The position numbers were made by a program, and so were the translations under genes. A stretch of 17,235 bases of DNA from Clostridia bacterium (lineage in GTDB: Bacteria; Bacillota_A; Clostridia; Christensenellales; Aristaeellaceae). Shown here one piece after another: positions 15,643 to 17,235 of the stretch; the first letter of the stretch is position 1, and each line of letters begins with the position of its first letter. Below the pieces are notes generated by a model. That model did not search any database. It saw only the letters and a program-made list of their open reading frames with translations, and was not told where the DNA came from. The stretch covers positions 1-17,235 of the forward strand of contig JAFRMB010000003.1 of NCBI GenBank assembly GCA_017430945.1, in the 5' to 3' direction.

Positions 15643-15693
15643 GGTGATGCCGCTGCATCCACCGGGAGACCGGTGTGGATGCGCGGCATCGCC
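15643..15693. other. Large intercistronic hairpin between binding protein and ATPase genes
   Basis: A long imperfect stem (GATGCCGC 15646-15653 with GCGGCATC 15683-15690; GCATCCACCGG with CCGGTGTGGATGC inside). On the plus strand it is followed by TTTATTTTT, the shape of an intrinsic terminator for antisense transcription. On the minus strand the downstream bases are not T-rich, so there it would act mainly as an RNA-stabilising stem after the binding-protein gene. Confidence 0.55.
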
Positions 15694-15747
15694 TTTATTT
15701 TTCCGTGATCCGATCCAAGTGGACAGGGTGCCGAAGGCTTTGGCCCC

Positions 15748-15764
15748 GTCGGGGCATCCCCGAC
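15748..15764. other. Short hairpin after the binding-protein stop
   Basis: GTCGGGG / CCCCGAC (15748-15754 with 15758-15764), loop CAT. GCCCC at 15743-15747 can pair instead with GGGGC at 15751-15755, giving two mutually exclusive stems. No T run follows. Confidence 0.35.
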
Positions 15765-15785
15765 AGCGGCCTGACGCGCATCGGC

Positions 15786-16763
15786 TTATTCGTCCAGTCC
15801 GCCCAGCAGCTCCAGAGCGCCCTCAAAGTCGTCCCACGCGGCGGCGGTGTCGACGTTGTCGATGGTGAGGGGGGTCATCGGCAGATCGAAGGACTTCGGC
15901 GGCTCCTTGCCGTTCATATACATCCACAGGCTCTTGAAGGCGGCGATGCCCTGCGCGCTCGGCAGATACGAGATCGTGCAGTCGAGCTCACCGTTGCGGA
16001 TCCACTCCAGCTCGTCGTCCTGGCCGCCGCCGCAGGCCTTCACGGTGGTCTCCATCAGGCCGGCATCCTTCAGCGCGGTCAGAACGCCCGCATAGATGGG
16101 GCCGTTGTGCGCGAAGATGGCGTCAAACTCGCGTCCGGACTGGATGAAGTCCTGGGTGATGTTCAGACCCTTTTCGGTGCCCCAGTCGGTGTACTCCTCG
16201 TCGACGATCTCGAAGGGCTTTCCGTTGGCCTCGTAGACCTCATTGAAGCCCTCCAGCCACGGCTCGACGATGCTCATGCCGGGCGCGCCGAGCACCAGCA
16301 GCGCCTTCTTGCCGGCAAAGTGCTCGCAGAGCATCTCGGCAGTCTTCTGTCCCAGCACTTTCCAGTCGTGCGGCGCGACGCTGACATACTCCGCGCCCTC
16401 AGAGGGGAAGCCGTTCTCAAACGAAACGGGGATGCCGGCCTCCTTGGCCATATCGGAAAGCTGCACATCGAGGTCCGCGGTCGCGGTATAGATGTTGATC
16501 GCGTCGACGCCCTGGCTGATCAGCGTCAGCATGCCGTTGACCTGATCCTCGGTATTGTTGATGACGGGGATCGTGACGACGTCGACGCCCTTGCTCTTTG
16601 CCGCCCACTCAAAAGCGGCAGCGGAATCCTGGCTCCACTCGCCGGAATTGTCGAACGTAATGTTGCCGAACGTCCAGTGTTTCTCCTCGGCGAAGGCCTG
16701 TCCGAAGACCGCCATCGTCAACAGCAAGCAAAGCACCAGAGAAAGCGAAATAAACCTCTTCAT
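15786..16763 (-). CDS. CUT2-type sugar-binding protein (periplasmic-binding-protein-like, Peripla_BP_4)
   Basis: 325 residues from ATG 16761-16763, with AAGGAGG nine bases upstream. Residues 1-25 form a Sec signal peptide ending AFA-EE. The mature protein starts HWTFGNITFDNSGEW and shows the type I binding-protein fold: VDVVTIPVINNTEDQVNGML, the hinge-side QGVDAINIYTATADLD, AGIPVSFENG, then the C-lobe ALLVLGAPGMSIVEPWLEGF, FDAIFAHNGPIYAGVLTALKDAG and GELDCTISYLPSAQG. Such proteins catch monosaccharides or related small sugars for RbsA/RbsC-type importers. It is the first gene of the operon, driven by the promoter at 16822-16850 and separated from the ATPase by hairpins, as is usual for a more highly expressed binding protein. 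Oddly, it has no lipobox cysteine, which Gram-positive binding proteins normally use for anchoring. Confidence 0.93.
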   Translation of the reverse strand: MKRFISLSLVLCLLLTMAVFGQAFAEEKHWTFGNITFDNSGEWSQDSAAAFEWAAKSKGVDVVTIPVINNTEDQVNGMLTLISQGVDAINIYTATADLDVQLSDMAKEAGIPVSFENGFPSEGAEYVSVAPHDWKVLGQKTAEMLCEHFAGKKALLVLGAPGMSIVEPWLEGFNEVYEANGKPFEIVDEEYTDWGTEKGLNITQDFIQSGREFDAIFAHNGPIYAGVLTALKDAGLMETTVKACGGGQDDELEWIRNGELDCTISYLPSAQGIAAFKSLWMYMNGKEPPKSFDLPMTPLTIDNVDTAAAWDDFEGALELLGGLDE

Positions 16764-16814
16764 GATACCGACCTCCTTATAGATTTTGAGCGGGATCCTG
16801 TGTCCAAGACCACA

Positions 16815-16822
16815 CGTTTACA
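16815..16822 (-). promoter_or_regulatory. Possible LacI/CcpA-type operator half-site
   Basis: Minus-strand TGTAAACG abuts the -10 and covers the predicted transcription start of the transporter operon. It matches the left half of cre/LacI-family operators (TG.AA.CG), but the right half is not conserved, so this is weak. Confidence 0.25.
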
Positions 16823-16850
16823 TTTTATATAAGTAGGGGCGGCTTGTCAA
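16822..16850 (-). promoter_or_regulatory. Promoter of the sugar transporter-GH20 operon
   Basis: Minus strand: TTGACA (16845-16850), a 17-base spacer, TAAAAT (16822-16827). Start near 16815, about 50 bases before the ATG. It has the same hexamers and spacing as the flavoreductase promoter. Confidence 0.8.
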
Positions 16851-17103
16851 TTAGAGGAATATATAGAAAAACGGCATTTCTGATATACCGGATGCACAAA
16901 CAACCGGCGGTATAAATGAACAAATCTGCAGATATTGATAAAATTTCATATACGACCGGTTGCGTGTATCCGTTTGGGCGCGGCATGGGAAAAGGTGCGC
17001 TGGCGGGGGATATCGCCGTACACTCGTTCGCCGCCCGGCGCGCACCGGTCGAAGCGGGACGCGCAAGCCGTGCGGGCGGCCGGTCACGGCTGATTTGTTT
17101 TGG
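16851..17103. other. Intergenic region, AT-rich then GC-rich, no convincing gene
   Basis: The left part (to about 16965) is clearly richer in A/T than the rest of the window. It holds an imperfect inverted repeat TATACCGG (16884-16891) / CCGGCGGTATA (16904-16914), a possible regulator site upstream of the transporter promoter. Short frames here on both strands lack a usable RBS. It probably includes the outer end of the mobile element whose gene begins at 17199, but no terminal repeat can be fixed without the other end. Confidence 0.4.
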
Positions 17104-17109
17104 TACAAT
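17104..17109 (+). promoter_or_regulatory. Extended -10 promoter for the gene at the right edge
   Basis: TGGTACAAT gives a -10 TACAAT (17104-17109) with an extended TG. No good -35 is seen 17 bases upstream. Start would be near 17116, placing the whole folded leader within the transcript. Confidence 0.5.
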
Positions 17110-17136
17110 AGAAAGGTAACAGAGAGGGAAGCAAAA

Positions 17137-17197
17137 CAGAGAGCCAAGTGATAGAATAAAGTCACCACACCCAAACTATCACGAAGGGAGCTCTCTG
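17137..17197 (+). promoter_or_regulatory. Folded leader that may mask the RBS of the right-edge gene
   Basis: Two nested stems: CAGAGAGC / GCTCTCTG (17137-17144 with 17190-17197) and GTGATAG / CTATCAC (17148-17154 with 17176-17182), with a 21-base loop. The RBS GAAGGGAG (17183-17190) lies in the internal loop between the stems and its last base is in the outer stem. The ATG follows two bases after the structure. Confidence 0.6.
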
Positions 17198-17198
17198 C

Positions 17199-17235
17199 AT
17201 GAACAGGATAGCACAGGAAGCGCATGCTCGTCAAC
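17199..17235 (+). CDS. Start of a gene cut by the window edge, probably a transposase
   Basis: ATG 17199 opens MNRIAQEAHARQ and is open to the right edge (12 codons). AAGGGAG lies eight bases upstream. The N-terminus resembles, from memory, clostridial insertion-sequence transposases that begin with a helix-turn-helix. A promoter plus an inhibitory leader fold would also fit an insertion sequence. Only 12 residues are seen, so the identity is a guess. Confidence 0.4.
   Translation, partial: MNRIAQEAHARQ

Noticed and set aside
16916..17119. A 67-codon plus-strand frame
   Set aside because: Weak RBS, abrupt change to Arg/Ala-rich composition, and it overlaps the -10 of the right-edge promoter.

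Overview
The window looks like chromosome from a GC-rich anaerobic member of the Bacillota, probably a gut-associated clostridial lineage. The basis is strong Shine-Dalgarno sites, sigma-A-like promoters (TTGACA/TATAAT types), a CUT2-type sugar transporter, glycoside hydrolases GH32 and GH20, Sel1-repeat secreted proteins and a flavin-loaded surface reductase. There is no rRNA, tRNA or other taxonomic marker, so this placement is inference. GC-rich third positions open very long reading frames opposite nearly every real gene; I treat those as shadows.

Layout. (1) 1-1310, minus: a GH32 beta-fructosidase running off the left edge. (2) 1443-3539, minus: a secreted protein with nine Sel1-like repeats and a duplicated, unrecognised C-terminal domain. 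(3) 3737-4720, minus: an unrecognised lipoprotein with its own extended -10 promoter. (4) 4816-5263: two minus-strand terminators, a 240-base stretch with no convincing gene, and a 31-residue peptide gene with a near-ideal RBS. (5) 5318-6262, minus: a GT2 glycosyltransferase just upstream of the peptide. (6) 6263-6797: a divergent intergenic region with promoters facing both ways. (7) 6798-8627, plus: a polytopic membrane protein of the DUF6020/GT-C-like type. (8) 8768-11134, plus: a lipoprotein flavoreductase with two covalent-FMN domains and an FAD-binding reductase domain. (9) 11296-16763, minus: an operon for a sugar-binding protein, an ATPase, a permease and a cytoplasmic GH20 hexosaminidase, read in that order from a TTGACA/TAAAAT promoter at 16822-16850. 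(10) 17104-17235, plus: an extended -10 promoter, a folded leader and the first 12 codons of a gene that resembles a transposase start.

How the genes work together. The clearest unit is the import operon: a secreted binding protein captures a sugar, the RbsA/RbsC-like transporter imports it, and the cytosolic GH20 removes a terminal N-acetylhexosamine. The flavoreductase probably acts as a surface terminal reductase in anaerobic respiration, on an unknown substrate. GT2 and the DUF6020-like protein suggest envelope glycan work. The best candidates for something undescribed are the 31-residue peptide beside GT2, the double-FMN reductase that seems to lack the classical fumarate-reductase arginines, the C-terminal domain pair of the Sel1 protein, and the folded leader at the right edge.
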